From the NCBI GenBank assembly GCA_023053685.1, contig JALIGW010000029.1, positions 2,021,001 to 2,085,000 on the forward strand: DNA of 64,000 nucleotides. The letters are read 5' to 3'. Shown piece by piece: positions 21,973 to 35,700 of the stretch. The translations under genes were made by a program, and so were the position numbers. The number at the start of each line of letters is the position of its first letter. Positions within the stretch are counted from its first letter, which is position 1. Below the pieces are notes generated by a model. It saw nothing but the letters and a program-made list of their open reading frames with translations, was not told the DNA's origin and ran no database searches. Source of the stretch: Diadophis punctatus similis (taxonomy: Eukaryota; Chordata; Lepidosauria; Squamata; Dipsadidae).

Positions 21973-22074
21973 TCACATCCTGAGGTAGCTGAGCCTCGGG
22001 CCCGTTTTCACTCTCCTTGCTAAGCGGGCTGCACTCCTGGGGCTTGGCGAGTCCAGCTCTGAGCAGGAGTCAGG

Positions 22075-22213
22075 ATGTTAGTAGACCTGCTCAGCCTCTG
22101 CAGCAGAGAGCAGATCCTGGTCGGTGGGGTTGGCTTATATGACTTCGATGATCATCTAGTCATCCGGCTGCAGATGGAGATCCGAAGCAAGGGGAAGCCC
22201 TGCCTGTACCTAA
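22075..22213 (+). other. Unassigned possible first exon
   Basis: An ATG frame of 46 codons (starts MLVDLLSLCSREQILVGG) ends at a consensus donor, CTAA|GTAAGT. The composition is protein-like with GC-rich upstream sequence. I do not recognise the product, and no second exon was found. It could be a decayed exon or chance. Confidence 0.3.
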
Positions 22214-22889
22214 GTAAGTCTTCAGCAAGGGGAAGCCCGTCCTCCCCTCCCCAAACCGATCTGCCCCACTGCCAGTCAGCCAGACTGGGACATCCCTAGG
22301 GATGCAATACTCTGAAGGATGCTGTCCTGTTGTTTTTTCTCCCAATGAGATTGTGAAAAAGAGGGGAAACTGGAGAAGCGCTGTTTTGAACCTGTCCCTT
22401 TCTGAGTTTCCTTCAGCAACGAAGCTGAGCTTATCTACTGATTGATGGATTCTGTAGCTTATGTCCTGTTTTTCCAAGTTCTCCAAAATCACCATGGATA
22501 TATGTAGATTAGAACCACAGGTCAGAATGACAAAGCATGCCCTTCCTTCTGTAGTTGCCATGAATAATACAAATTCACTGGAAGGGAAAAAAACACATTT
22601 TTAAATAGTTTATACATTTCGCAAAGACGAAGGAGAAAATACATGTTTAAATAGCTATTAATTAAAAAATGCATGGATAAACTGTTTTTGAATTCTTTCC
22701 TGAAAGACCCAGAAAATGTAATGCTTGTTCCTTTGTTGGCTGAAGATTTTTTGTGTGTGTGTTTTAAATGATCGGAAACTTTTATTGCTATTTTGGACAC
22801 ATTTACTTAGAAGTAAGACTGTTTGCAACTCAAGGTTGAATGAATACATAGGTTTGTGACTTTTAATTTTATTTTAAAAAGTGAATTCT

Positions 22890-23062
22890 AGGCTTCCCTT
22901 AAGCATAAGAGCTGGCTGGGTGATTTTGAGTCAGTCACTCTCTCAGCTCAACTTACCTCACAGATTTGCTTTTGAGAGTAAGAGAGAGTGAGTAAAAGAG
23001 AAATTAAGTGTATTTTGCTGGCTTGAGTTGCATACAAAAAAGGCAGGATAAAAATATAATTC
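22890..23062 (+). mobile_element. SINE remnant
   Basis: Carries GAGCTGGCTGGGTGATTTTGAGTCAGTCACTCTCTCAGC-like sequence typical of the middle and tail of the second SINE family; the head is missing. Confidence 0.45.
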
Positions 23063-23099
23063 CATGTGTGTTGTAATGCTAATAATTCTTCAATAAATC

Positions 23100-23297
23100 C
23101 AGCTGTGAAATCCACTTACCTTCTCTACTGGTTCAGAAGTGCGCTTTTTCACCCTCTACGCATGCGCAGAAGGCTTTGCGCATGCGCAGAGGGTTAAAAA
23201 AAGAAAATGGCGGCATCCGGGCAAGTGGGCGGAGCCTCGTGTTGCCGCCACTACCGGTACACCCGAACCGGGCCAAACTGGTAGCATTTCACCCCTG
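23100..23297. mobile_element. hAT element, GGTGAAATCC family, copy 1
   Basis: 198 bp with perfect 8-bp duplication AATAAATC (23092-23099, 23298-23305). Ends are CAGCTGTGAAATCC and GCATTTCACCCCTG; an NRF-1-like palindrome lies inside. Confidence 0.85.
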
Positions 23298-24567
23298 AAT
23301 AAATCTAGCAATAGTATGTAGCAATTATAATGCATCTAATTTTTCTAAGGAGTGTACATTGAAAGGTAAGAGAGTTCCTACCAACGGGCTCCCTGACTTA
23401 TGGAAATAATTCTTAAAAGAATAAGAGCCAGAGGGTGGGAAAGCAGCAACTGTATAAAGTCAAATTCAAAAAAGGAGTTAAATTCATTAAACAAGTGATG
23501 TGTGTTGATTTTGTCATCTTGATCATCATGTTTTCCAGACTGCACATATGGGTGTTTGTTTGTTTTAGTCTTCTGAGGGGGGGAAAATGCTGTTACCTCA
23601 GGACTAAACAGTGTAGAGAATTCTTCCAAAACCTCATTTGCATCTTCAAGATAGACCAGTGTATTTTTTCATGGCTATAATTCTGCCAATGCATCTGGCA
23701 AGAGACATAATGGGGCATGCAGTAATGGGCAGAACTATATAGGGAGGGAGAAAAGCTTTGGTTTGGATGTTGCTGGAGGGATAGGCTCCTTTCCTCACTG
23801 AAACACAGCACTTTTGACTAACTGAAAAAGCATTTGAAAAACAAGGCCTTTTTAACATTCAACATTTAGATATTTCTTTCTCTGTAGAGGCATAGTGAAT
23901 CAAAGGGAGAAATGCAAGGAATAAAGCAGCCACAATAATCCTGTTTCTCTTTTTACTCTGATGACGAGAGCAATGTATTATTAGCAGTTCAGTCTGGAGG
24001 TTTTATGTCAATAAGAACAGAAACTGGTTTCTAACCTTTTTCCAGCAAGTGCACTTTGTCACTTGCTGCAGGCCCCCTCTGCTGTATCACTGTCCAATTG
24101 TCCATTGTCCAATTAATACATTTTCATCAATATCAGTTGCATTGGATATTCCAAGAACTGTCTTTTCTTGCCTGCCCAGATTGCAAAAATTAAGGTCTCA
24201 TTGATATCTACCTGTCAAATGCAAATTTTATCTCCAAACAAGCCTTATGCATGATCTACTTAGATCTATTTTTGCAATTGCCAGTACTTGCCTTTTTAAG
24301 TGCCAAGTCCATTTCTAATATGAGTCTACTTGTTTTTCTTGTTTGTACAGGGAAAGTAACTTCACTCCCAATGTTTACACCAAAGATGAAACACCATATT
24401 TCATCAAATGATTTTCAACAGACTTAACATGGGAAAAATCATGTTTCTGTATTTTTTTTAACCCATGAAGTTGATTAGTTCTTCAGCTTCTTCACTCCCT
24501 ATGAATATTGGATTGGCACTAACAGTTAATTTTTTTAAAAAAAAAATTGAATGCTTATGTATTAGTC

Positions 24568-25103
24568 CCGTGGTGGCGAACCTATGGCACGCGTGCCACA
24601 GGTGGCACGCAGAGCCATAGCGGAGGGCACGCGAGCGTTGCCCACCGGCAAACCGGAAGTGCGGAAAAACGCACTTCTGGTTTGCCGGTGAGCTGTTTTT
24701 TGCACTCCGGAGGGTTCAGGGAAGCTCCCTGAAGCCCCGGAATGCAAAAAACTACAAAACGGACAAACCGGAAGTGCGGAAAAACGCACTTCCGGTTTGC
24801 CGGTGAGCTGTTTTTTGCACTCCGGAGGGTTCAGGGAAGCTCCCTGAAGCCCCGGAATGCAAAAAAAACGACGAAACGGACAAACCGGAAGTGCATTTTT
24901 CCGAACTTCCGGTTTGCCTGTTTTGTCGTCCCAGGCTCCGGTAAGGCCTTTGCGCGGGAGGGGGGTGTGCGCATGCGCAGGGGGCAGCATGGGGGGTGTT
25001 GTGCGCATGCGTGGGGGAGGGAATGGGTGTGGGCACACGAGCGCGCGCTAGCGCGCGCACCCCCCCTTTTCGCACACGAACCTAAAAAGGTTTGCCATCA
25101 CTG
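24568..25103. mobile_element. hAT element, GATGGCGAACC family, copy 2, with internal tandem repeat
   Basis: Starts GTGGTGGCGAACCTATGGCA and ends GGTTTGCCATCACTG; flanks TATTAGTC and CATTAGTC match 7 of 8. Inside, a 115-117-bp unit starting CAAACCGGAAGTGC repeats from 24649, 24764 and 24881 (last copy partial). Confidence 0.8.
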
Positions 25104-26252
25104 CATTAGTCCGTTTTACCTTCAACAAGAGATTAAGCCTTCCTCACCTTCATCTATTTAATTGGTATCATAACAATCCATGAAGGGGGAGCATCAATAA
25201 TACCATATAATAATGATTAAAGGTTCTTTTTTGCTAGATTTGATTTGTAGGTCTCTTTCTCCTCCTCGATGCAGAACTACCATTAAGCTGCGGTACTCGA
25301 AAGCAGAATAAAATGGCACCAAACGTCTGCTGATCTGAACATTACTCTTAATGCACTTTTAAATTGTTAGTTTTTTAAACTATTGTAACTACACTACATA
25401 CATGGAATAGCATCTACTCGGAGATCAGGATGGCCCCAACCTTTGCAGCCTTTCATAAGGCATTAAACACCTGGATGTTCCCTCAGGCACTTGAGTTGGG
25501 AGGCTGAATTAGCCCCTTTGGTGGATTAATTTGGTGGCTTGTATAGATTGTATATGGAAAATTAAGAGTAAGGGTTATGCTATGTCAAGTATTATTACTA
25601 ATTTAGAGGAGTGGTGTGCTTTGTTATTTTTATACCTCTGTGCATCAGACACTCACTGTTGTGAGAAGGCAGCTGTATAACTGTTTACAGAAATATACCC
25701 TCAAAAGTTCATCTCAAACCTAGCTCACTGCACAGTAGTGGGGTTTTTTGAGGACACTGACATACTAATATGCAGCTGCTATAAAATAATTCTTAGCTGC
25801 TTCTAAGCCATTTTTTTGACTGCTCAAATCTCAGCTTATTTCATATGAAAACCTGCCATATGCAGGTACATCAAACTCCAGGTTACATTAAAAACATAGG
25901 AAGGAGACACCTAGCAATAGATTAGAAACATAACATACTGATTTTCATTGGACTACAGTCCTGAATCAGGGCAACATATTCTAAAGCAAGAGTTTTAGAA
26001 TGGGTGTGTTATATTTTCAGAGCAGGCTTAGTAAATCCCCAGGAGCCAAGTACTGCATGTTTTTTCTGCATACATAGATGTCAGCTGGTATTTGTACATC
26101 AGAAAAAGACTTGTAGCAATCCTCCCCACAAGTCGAACAGCCCATTGCCATCTCATATTTTTCTATTTTTCAGGCAAGAAATCCTTTTGAACAAGAGGGG
26201 CCACTGTTCTAGCTTTTCCATGTCTTGCACAATTAAGAAATGATTCTGTCCC

Positions 26253-26511
26253 TTCCAGATGTAAATAACTAGATATATATGTAACCAAAACGGATGAAAT
26301 AGTTGTTGAAAACAAAATAGGTGATTCAATCTATCGAATATAGAATGTTATATTGTAAAAATGATAAACTAAAATAGCAATATTGTAAACTATAAGGAAA
26401 ACAGTATTGAAAAGCTGTAAAAGAGATTTGCCATTATTTTGTTTTTTACGTGTGTTTTGTATGTCTTTTTATATGTTATTTTTAATGGAAAAATTTAATA
26501 AAGATTAAAAA
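26253..26511 (+). mobile_element. 5'-truncated LINE insertion with 18-bp target duplication
   Basis: A 259-bp insert ending in AATTTAATAAAGATTAAAAA is flanked by perfect 18-bp direct repeats AAGAAATGATTCTGTCCC at 26235-26252 and 26512-26529. This is the hallmark of target-primed retrotransposition. The insert looks like an L1 3' UTR. Confidence 0.8.
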
Positions 26512-26892
26512 AAGAAATGATTCTGTCCCATTCCCCCACTCCCACATGCCCGAGTCCCTCTTCTGAGTAAGATGAAGGTAACCACATAATGGCTAGCTCA
26601 TGAGCCAATCTTAATTATGGGCTTTATGAAAGACAGATATAGCTACATTTCACTAGCTAAACACACAGCAAAAGGAGGAATTGGGGCCATTCATTTGCAA
26701 GATAACTGAATGCATATCTACCAAACAATACAATGGAAAAGGACATTGTACTAGAAAAACTCCAGAAAATTCAGTTACATGTTTTTGGTTGTTTTTAACT
26801 TTAAGTGGACATAAGATCATAACCTCATTTCCAGATAGAGACTTGAAATCTAGAAGCAAATTTTTAAGAGACTGGACAGTCACTTATCTGAA

Positions 26893-26965
26893 ATATTATA
26901 GGTTCTCCTGTTTGAACAGGGGGGTGAACTAGAAGACCTCCAAGGTCCCTTCCAGCTATTCTATT
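26893..26965 (+). mobile_element. CR1 3' tail remnant
   Basis: Contains GAACTAGAAGACCTCCAAGG and the TCCCTTCCAGC end seen in the CR1 copy at 21570. A more decayed one is at about 17040-17125. Confidence 0.6.
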
Positions 26966-29046
26966 CTAAATCTTCAGCAAGTTTTAAGTGCCCAGGCTGG
27001 TTCCCTATCAGTTTTCTTCTGAACATTGGTAGATGTTCTGGTGTAGTGCCAGATTAGTTTTTGAACTCATGCCATGGCAAAAGCTGTATTTAGATGGCAG
27101 TAATAGAATTAGCCAAGAAATTATATGGATTACTTATGAAAGGATGATGTTCTGGAGACTCTATAGTATGTGCACTGTTTATGTCAGAGGTAGCAAGTTC
27201 AACAGAAAATTAGACTGAAAAGTACCTTATACCATTGCAAACTATGATACCATCCACCTTTCCTTTTGATAGCTGATGACTTTATATTAGAATTTAATCT
27301 AGCAAATCACAAACTGGGCTTCCCAAATCTTCCAATGACAGATAGCAGTCACTGAATGAGATCATCTAGCAGGTTGGACAGCTCAACCATGCAAGAATGT
27401 AGTTTCTTCAATATGTTCTGACATGTTACCACCACTTTGGCACAGTCATGGAGGCTCAGTAAAATGCTAAAAATACGGTTTTGGAGAGCCCAAATGTGAG
27501 TGCCAAATAATGAATAAGATAAACACTGTATAATATTTGATTTCTGACCATAACATTCCAATTGATGCCTGCATTTGTGAAATTCATTGTTTTGAAGACC
27601 AATGGATGTAAAGACATAGATTCCACTAGCCTGAACCACTCCTCTCCCCCCCAAAAAAATCATACTTCTGACAAGATATTTTTAAAATAACTGAAGAACC
27701 ATTTCTCATTTTATCAGTGAGAAGAATAAAGTCACTATTTTTAAGCATCAGTACATGGGTTTTGGGCTATTTAAACAAAGCCATAGGGCCCCAGACTCTT
27801 ATAGGAATCAAGGACTATCATACCACAAGATCTGGAGAACACATTCAGTTGTCAAAGAGTTTACCAGAAAGACATATTCCTGAGTAGGGCTTTAAGCCTC
27901 TAGCTTAATTCTTGAAGCTACCTTAGCCCCTTCAAATTCTAAACATCTTGCCTAATTGCATCTTAGCATGCAGCAGTCACTAGCAGAATTCACAAGTACC
28001 GTATTTACTGTTTCTGCATTCCTCATTTCACAATGTAACATACCATGGGTGTTTGTTAATTATCTCTATTTGTTCATATACTTATTCTATCCATCATGCC
28101 AAAAACAAATGGCCTTTTCTAATCCCAAAATAAATAAAAAACCATCTTAAATGGCATTTAGAGGGGCTGTAAGGAGCAGGTGTGTGGAAATGTAACCCTT
28201 GCTGAATTGCTGGTCATAATTATATTATAACTCAACTGTATGGAGACAAAAACTTTAGAATCAGATAGGTCACAATCTAAATTCCCCACCTACTTACAAT
28301 TTCTTTGGGGGCTGTGGCATGATCAAATATGGATACTCCCTTTTTAAAAATAAAAAAATGGACAGAAAAAGGTCTTGTTCTACCAGATAGTGAGATAGAT
28401 AATACAAGATGAAGACATGGGACCAAGCTTATGGTCTATCACATTGGGTAGCTGGTAGGACCATATTACAAATGTATATCAATTATGTCCTCCAGTCACA
28501 CTTATAGCTTTATTGGCATTATAAAATTCTAATAGAATTTTAAGAGCATATTGAATTAACCCCATAACATTCTGCACTGCCAGTAAGTTTCATGATCACA
28601 TTTTTGAACAGCATTTTTTCCAGGCACATCTATAAGGGTAACCTCACCAATTTTGGAAGCTCTGTTCCCAAAGGACCCTACTTCATACCCTTCCTTCCTG
28701 GGGCAGAATAGCCATCTTCAAAAAATGGTTATTTATTTAGAAGTTCCACAAGAATGCCACATGAAAGACTTTTGTGCCCAAAAGCTTCAATGCTCAGCTT
28801 TCGATTGAAATATTGCACAGAATTCAATTTAGATTAAAGCTATCTCTATGTGGGATTATTTGTGGGCAGCGTGGGAGAAAAACAATTAGGTGGCTTTCTC
28901 TCCATAACAACAGATCTTCCTTTTTAAACATTTGTGTTGGCATCTGCTTTCAATGGCCATCAAGAGTAAAGCTCCCTCAATCAGTTTGCAGAAACAGTGA
29001 GAGATGACTTCTGAATCTGCTCAGTGGCAGAATACAGGTTCTAGTT

Positions 29047-29176
29047 CAGAGGTCCCCAAACTTGGCAACTTTAAGACTTGTGGACTTCAACTCCCAGAAT
29101 TCTCCAGCCAGCTGGCTGGAGAATTCTGGGAGTTAAAGTCCACAAGTCTTAAAGTTGCCAAGTTTGAAGACTTCTG
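29047..29176. mobile_element. Palindromic hAT MITE, copy 1
   Basis: A near-complete fold-back of the arm CTTGGCAACTTTAAGACTTG...CTCCCAGAATTCTCCAGCCAGC. Flanks TTCTAGTT and CTCTAGTT match 7 of 8. Located just downstream of MTCH2. Confidence 0.8.
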
Positions 29177-29775
29177 CTCTAGTTGCTTCCTGGTAACGCT
29201 GAACCTTCTGTACAGACAAGCAGACTCATCTTTTGGGCTTAACTAAAGCAATGTTTAACAGTATGTTTGAAAGAATGACGACTGAGAAATGACTTTCTCC
29301 CTGGGTAAGGAAAAAAAATTGGTCCACATTCCCCAATTTGATCTAGCAGCTGCAAATAAAATGCACAAGGCCAAACAGAATCCATCTTGTTCCAGGAGCA
29401 GCTTATTTCCACGGCTTTGCAACCAAGTTGCAGTAATACCTGGGCAGTATAGCAAGAACATGAGGGGCAAGAGTATTCCCAGCATAGATGGTTTTCTCTG
29501 GAGAAAGTAAAAAAAAATTATCCCCCTTCACAAAACAGTAAACCTCCATTCCTCCCCCACCCCAACCCAAGTGTGGCAGCTTTTTGGCAATTACCCCAAT
29601 GTTTCAAAGGGGGGAACAGAATTTCCCCTTTCACTTTTGTCATTAAGTCATGCTCACAGTCAAGTCCATTTCCCAAGGTTAAATGATTATTTTTTTTGTA
29701 AAAAAAAGAACTGTATAGAAATCAACACACTGCCATCATTCTGTGTATCTGAAGCAGCCACAAAACGCTGCGGAC

Positions 29776-32700
29776 TCATTGAAATCTCTTCTCTTCCCAC
29801 ACATATCGTTTTCCTGCAGGCACCTTCCGGAAAAACAGGCTGTTGCCTCGGCTCATGTTGCCCTAAATGAGAAGAAAATGAAGCAGGTGAGTGTCCTGTA
29901 GACAGAGCATTGTGGCCCTCTGAAATTCACACATTATACAGCAGCTGAGGCTTGAGGGCCAGATAGTATGCAGTCAGTGTGTGTGTGGAGAGGGTGTATC
30001 TGTAAAGCTACAGCAGCAGTGGTGGGTTCCTACAGGTGCGGTCCACTCTATAGCACCGGTAGTGGCCCGCTGGTGACATCACAGTACCGGTGCGGTCAGT
30101 TGCCGGTGCCTGGGCGCCGCCATTTAAAAAAAATTTTTTTTAAATTTTTTTTAAAAAATTATTCTGCACATGCCCAGAAGCCAAGCTTCTGGCACTGTGC
30201 ATGCGCTGCCTTCCTACCCCACAGTGAGTCCAAGCAGGGGAGGATGGCTGAGGGAGTGTGTGAGACGCTGAAAGAACGGGTGGCAGGAGCTATCTCCATT
30301 CCCCTCCCTTCAGCAGTCCGAGAGGCCACGAATGCACGGTGATGATCCTAGGCATTTTTGCACATTCGAGGCTTCTCGAGCTGCTGAGGGGAGGGGGAAT
30401 GGGTGGCAGGACCTATCTCAGTACTCCTCCCTTCAGCAGTCCGAGAAGCCACGCCCACCCGGTCACATGGCCAACAAGCCACACCCACAAAATAAGCCAC
30501 GCCCACAGAGTGGTAGTAAAAAAATTAGGAACCCTCCCCTGTACAGCAGGACAACTTTGTCTGGAATTTTTACTTAGACGCTAGGTATGCCCAAAGGAGG
30601 GACTCCGCCGTGTCAATTCTATACCCATCTCCAAGCAAAACATGAGGATCCTGTAAGGAAGGACAGACATTTCAGACATACCTCCCCATGAAGCTGGCTC
30701 CAGCAATGTAACCAGGAGGTGTACGCTGGTGCATAAGGTGGGAGGCCAGCAGCGAGCCTAGAAAATAGAAGGCAAGGCTTACAGAATTCACTCCCCACCA
30801 GGTTTCAGTGCCAGGCGCCTGTTTGAAGATCACAGCTTAGAGGCCATTTCCAGACCAGTCCTTTTCTGCTGCACAAGGAAAGGGGATCAAGCAGGAGCTA
30901 AGGTGGTTGAGACAAAACTCAACAGGTAGTCTGACAGGAAACTGGCCTGCAACTGGCTTCTGTATATGGCAGAGCAATCTAATAATCAACACATCATTTA
31001 CAAGAACAGGGGCAGAAATTATAATTTAGCAAATTAGCAATCACAAACTAAACGTAGTCCTCCCCATTCCATAATGGTATTTGGAATGCCACCATGAAAC
31101 TGATTGACTTTATCATAAGAATTAACAAATGGAAATATTTCTTAAGGTATTGTTATTGACTTAGGGTGCGCATGCTCACCTTACAGTACGTTATACTAAG
31201 CTAACCTGCATTTACTTCTGAACAGCCACCAAAATGCAGACAAGAGTTAAATGGAATCCGCACACAGGTGAAAGCCCCGAACAGTGGCTATTTGGCACAA
31301 ATGAGAGGACTGCCATTTTCATAACCTAGTGGTAATTTTACTGCAAGGATCTCTCACTGGTCAAAACTAGAATACAAAACCAAAAAGAACTGATCCCGCA
31401 AATTTGGAATTTATCTTTTTATCAGCAAAGCTATTGTCACAGAATAATATATCACAGGAAAGACACAGAATCCAGGCAGTTTCTGGCTCCAGAGTTATTC
31501 CTAAAAACTTAAAACGCAGATTCCTATTTCATATGATTGGATAATACCAAAGGAAAGAATCCAGACTTTTTTCAATACTTTATATACAGTATTTTTCTGA
31601 GTAGAAGACGCGCCTTTTTGCCCCCCAAAAGAGGGTGGAAATGTCAGTGCGTTTTATACACCGAATACAGCATTTTTTTTGGCCTCCCGAAGCCCTGCCC
31701 CCGCATCCCATTTTTGCGAAAAATGGGCCATTTTTTGCAAAAACGGGGGCGGTTTTGCCTTCCCCCACCCCCTAGGAGTGCTCTGCAGGCTTCCCAAACC
31801 CTCTGCATGCCCTGTTTTTCCAAAAAAAAAACGAGTGAAAAATGGGCCATTTTTTGCAAAAACTGGGGTGTTTTTGCCTCCTAATTACCCCATCTAGCAT
31901 GACTGGAGGAGGAATTCTGGGAGTTGAAGTCCACTAGTCTTAAAGCTGTCAAGTTTGAAGTTGTAAAAAGTATACATGGTTGTAAAAAGTATACATGGTT
32001 GTAAAAAGTATTCTGCTACACTGGTATTTTATTAAATAATATATTACTACACCATTTGGTTCAGAATACTTTTTTCCTTGTTTTTCTCCTTTAAAATCTA
32101 GGTGCGTCTTATACTCCGGTGCGTCTTGTACTCCGAAAAATACGGTACTTATATAATGAATTTCTAAAAGTGTACTGGATTTGCTGCTGCCCACAAATCT
32201 TCAATTTTTTTGAAACTCTTAGCTGTTTCTCCAGCCACAAATATTTTGGTTTTAGGCAGGGCTCTATAAAATAATGGGTTTTTTTGGCCACTGTACTTTT
32301 AAATTAAAACCTTTGAGTTCTTTTAGTCATCCAAACAGCCTCCTATAAAAAAGTCACAAACTTTTTTTTTTAGCTCGGTTGGCTATGGTATGAACATTCC
32401 CAAGAGCAATTACTGAAAACATGAACATTGTGGCAAGGTGCAGCACACTGCTAAAATTCTCAATAGTCATTGAAAGAAAGAGGCCTGAAAAATAAAACTG
32501 AGCTTTGTGTGCTTTCAAATGGAAGCCAAGTGAGAGAAAAGAAAGTGTGCACTTACCCGCAACTATTAATGGCCATTAGGTTTGAAACAAGTACGAAGGG
32601 GTAGGTCAGCATACCGGTGAAGAACTGAAAGTACAATACAGCATGATGTATCAGTGGAAAAAGTATGCCAACACTCTTTCCTCACCCATCAGGCTGAGGA

Positions 32701-35700
32701 CTAGATAATGACAGAACTACCACTAACCATGCCCCATACAGAGCAACAGCAACTTGGTGGGCTTAACAGAAGGATAAAATCTGAACACTGATAACAAATC
32801 AAAGGAAAGGAAAGACTGGCAATTACTCAGCTAAGCTCCAAAAGTAATCTGCACCTAGCAACAGCATTCGATACATCTCTAGTGAAGAAATAGTAAATTC
32901 CAATGTTGGATAGAGATTCTAAAGGCTGAAAGTTGAAAGGTGTTTTTAACACCATTAGTTAAATACCCTTCCCTAGCATCCCTCTCAAGAGCACCAGGAC
33001 CAAAGGCTTAACGGTGAGCTGTGAGGCTTGTGGTCCTCTCAGAACCTTTTCCCTTTCATCTACGCCAGAGAAAAAAGACATTAAATTATACACTCACTCC
33101 AGTGACAACCTGAGAGTAACCCTTCATCTCAGTCATGGTGGAGACCTAGGAAGAAGATTCATCAATAAAACACAGATTCCTCAATAACAGAAGTCATTCC
33201 CAACTTTTGACCAAAAGGTAAAGACGATGCCTCCCAGGACTCTGCAAGGCTTTAAGGCAGGGGTCGGCAACCCGCGGCTCTGGAGCCGCATTTGGCTCTT
33301 TCAACCCTCTGCTGCGGCTCCCTGTCGCTCAAAATATGCGTCACAACCGCCAATGTTTTATACCAGCCGGCACGTGATTTATTGAGCTTTTCGACCCCCG
33401 GTAAGCCAACCATGGATAAATCCAAGAAAAGAAAAGTTTCAGAAGAAAACAGAACATTTAATTCAACTACATATGCTAGTTCTGTGGCCGCTCAAGAAAT
33501 AGTCAGGCACAGGAAGGGTTTTGTGGCTCCCGGTGTTTGCTTTTCTGTGAGAAACAAATGGCTTTTCTGTGAGAAACAAAGGTCCAAATGGCTCTTTGAA
33601 TGTTTATGGTTGCCGACCCCTGCTTTTAAGGCAAGAAGATGCTTCAGTGCATGAAACAGCCTAAACACAGCCCTGCCCACAACTTCTTAAACCCAAGGAG
33701 TGTTTTCTTAGGGTCATGCAGCAGCCACTGAGGGCAATCAGGTTCTTTTTAAGATGATGCTGACAGGGGCTACATTTATTTAGCCCCTTGCGTGCTTCAA
33801 AAATGACCCTTTGCTTTTGTAATCAAAATGCGTTGTCTGAGAAAGCCAACTTATCCCCACAAGAAGATATGGTACTAATATGTATTAGTATTATATGTAT
33901 AGTTGCGAACAGCCACATGTATAGGTTGAGAACAGAAAAAAAATATTTGGCTTAGCTAATACTTATGACCTGGGGTGCATAAAGCATTTTTCGCACAGAC
34001 CATCCTATGCCTGAAACCAATACTTAATGTTGGTGATCTTTGTCTGCACCATAATCCAAGTTTTTCATCCTGACACAGAATTGAGAATTGTGTGTTTGGT
34101 TTGGAAATCACCCTAAGGCAGTGTCTGCTAACCTTTTCAACATTGAGTGCCGAAACTGAAGCACGCGCCGGAGCACCAGAAGAAAGCAGCTGGTCGGTGT
34201 GCATGCGCGCGGTTCTTCCAGTTTCTTCCAGTTTCCGTCGTGCATGCACACCAGCCAGCTGCTCTCTTTTGGGTTTTGCACACTGGAACCCGGAAAAGAG
34301 CAGCTGTCCGGCGCGCATGCGCGTGATGGAACCAGGAAGAGCAGCTGGCGACGGCATGTGTGCCCACAGAGACGGCTCTGCGTGCCATCACTGGCATGTG
34401 TGCCATAGGTTCACCATCACGGCCCTAAGGCAACTGTGCTACAAGGTTACCTCAAATTTATTTTTAATAGAGCCTAGAACAAACCTTGGAGTATCAGGTT
34501 TCAGTTCTGTTGAGCCATGAACCACTCAGAATAACTTGGCAGAAACAGAAAGTGTTTGTTTCATGTATGAAACAAACTAGATTTTTCATTTCATGCATGC
34601 CTTTTCCAGGATGCTGCAGCACAGTGAGAATAGGCACCTTCAAGGCCAATACCAGAAAATTGCAACCAAATGGAGCCTCAGCAGTCATTGCTGCTTCCTA
34701 ACTACGGACATTGCACTCTACAAGCAGAACGCTTACCCCATTCTCCAGTACATAGGTATTGATGAGGTAGGCCAGCATATTACAAAGCCACAAGGAAAGG
34801 ATGTCTCCAAGCAGGCGGGGAATCAGGCCCCTGAAATGAAAACAGCTGGCTAGTAATAAGGCTGGATAACTTCAACACTGACATGACAACATAGTTACCA
34901 CTAACTGCTCACATGGCAGGAAAGTGGTCAACCACGTGCAAGATTAGGCTGAGTAACACCCAGAAAAAAATAACCATTTCTGCCACCCACTTTGGGATAG
35001 TGCATTGCTTAAGAATTCTGCCTCACCTAATCCAGCATCCTAATCCAGTCTCCCACAACATCCAATCAGATGCCTTCTGAAAGCAAGCAAATAATAGCCT
35101 TTCTCCAGTAACTAATACAATATGCAGTGGCATACTGTGCTCATTCTGAGAAAATCCCACATGATCCCTGCACTAGCTTTCATGGCATCAAAAAAATGGT
35201 AAAAACACACTGTAAAAAGTACTCACGCAAAAAATCCAAAGATTCCCTCTTCCCGGTATATGGTGACGAAAGAGCTAAACACTCCGCTGAAAATTGGAAG
35301 GGGGAAAAACAATCCATCAAGATTCTACAAATACCGTAATATGTGATTTCCTCCCCCACAGACACTATTACTAATCTCGACAACAGAACGCTTCTGACAT
35401 CATACATTAATTTATCTCCCAGCCCTCAGTTCCTTCCCTTGTGTGGGTTAAAACCCCAAAGAAGCCAACCTCACTGCAAATATGTGTGTACCTGTATTTG
35501 GTCTCTCTGCCAATGAACTGCACCATACACCTCAAGGTGATCACTAAAGAACAAGAAGAGTCAAAAGGGAAAAAACTATTGTTAAGGAAGATCTCACCTG
35601 TACTCCTCTACCCACTTACACGGGAGCATATAATCCCAAGATTCTTAACTCGAGATGAACCCAGGCAAAATGGCTATGCCCCTGAATGGTACAACCAATC

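Larger units (their letters stand above)
21230..29775. other. Intergenic region between AIP and MTCH2
   Basis: No recognised gene. From left to right it holds the AIP upstream CpG-rich stretch (to about 21430), a CR1 3' end, an unassigned possible exon at 22075-22213, a SINE remnant, two hAT elements, an L1 3' end with target duplication, a CR1 tail remnant and a palindromic hAT. The remaining AT-rich sequence, including about 25.2-26.2 kb and 27.0-29.0 kb, shows nothing I can name. MTCH2 3' UTR must occupy part of the right edge; minus-strand AATAAA copies occur near 28732 and 28508. Confidence 0.6.

Noticed and set aside
24562..25161. Several overlapping frames with repeated KTGKPEVR-like units
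   Set aside because: Translations of the tandem repeat inside a hAT element.
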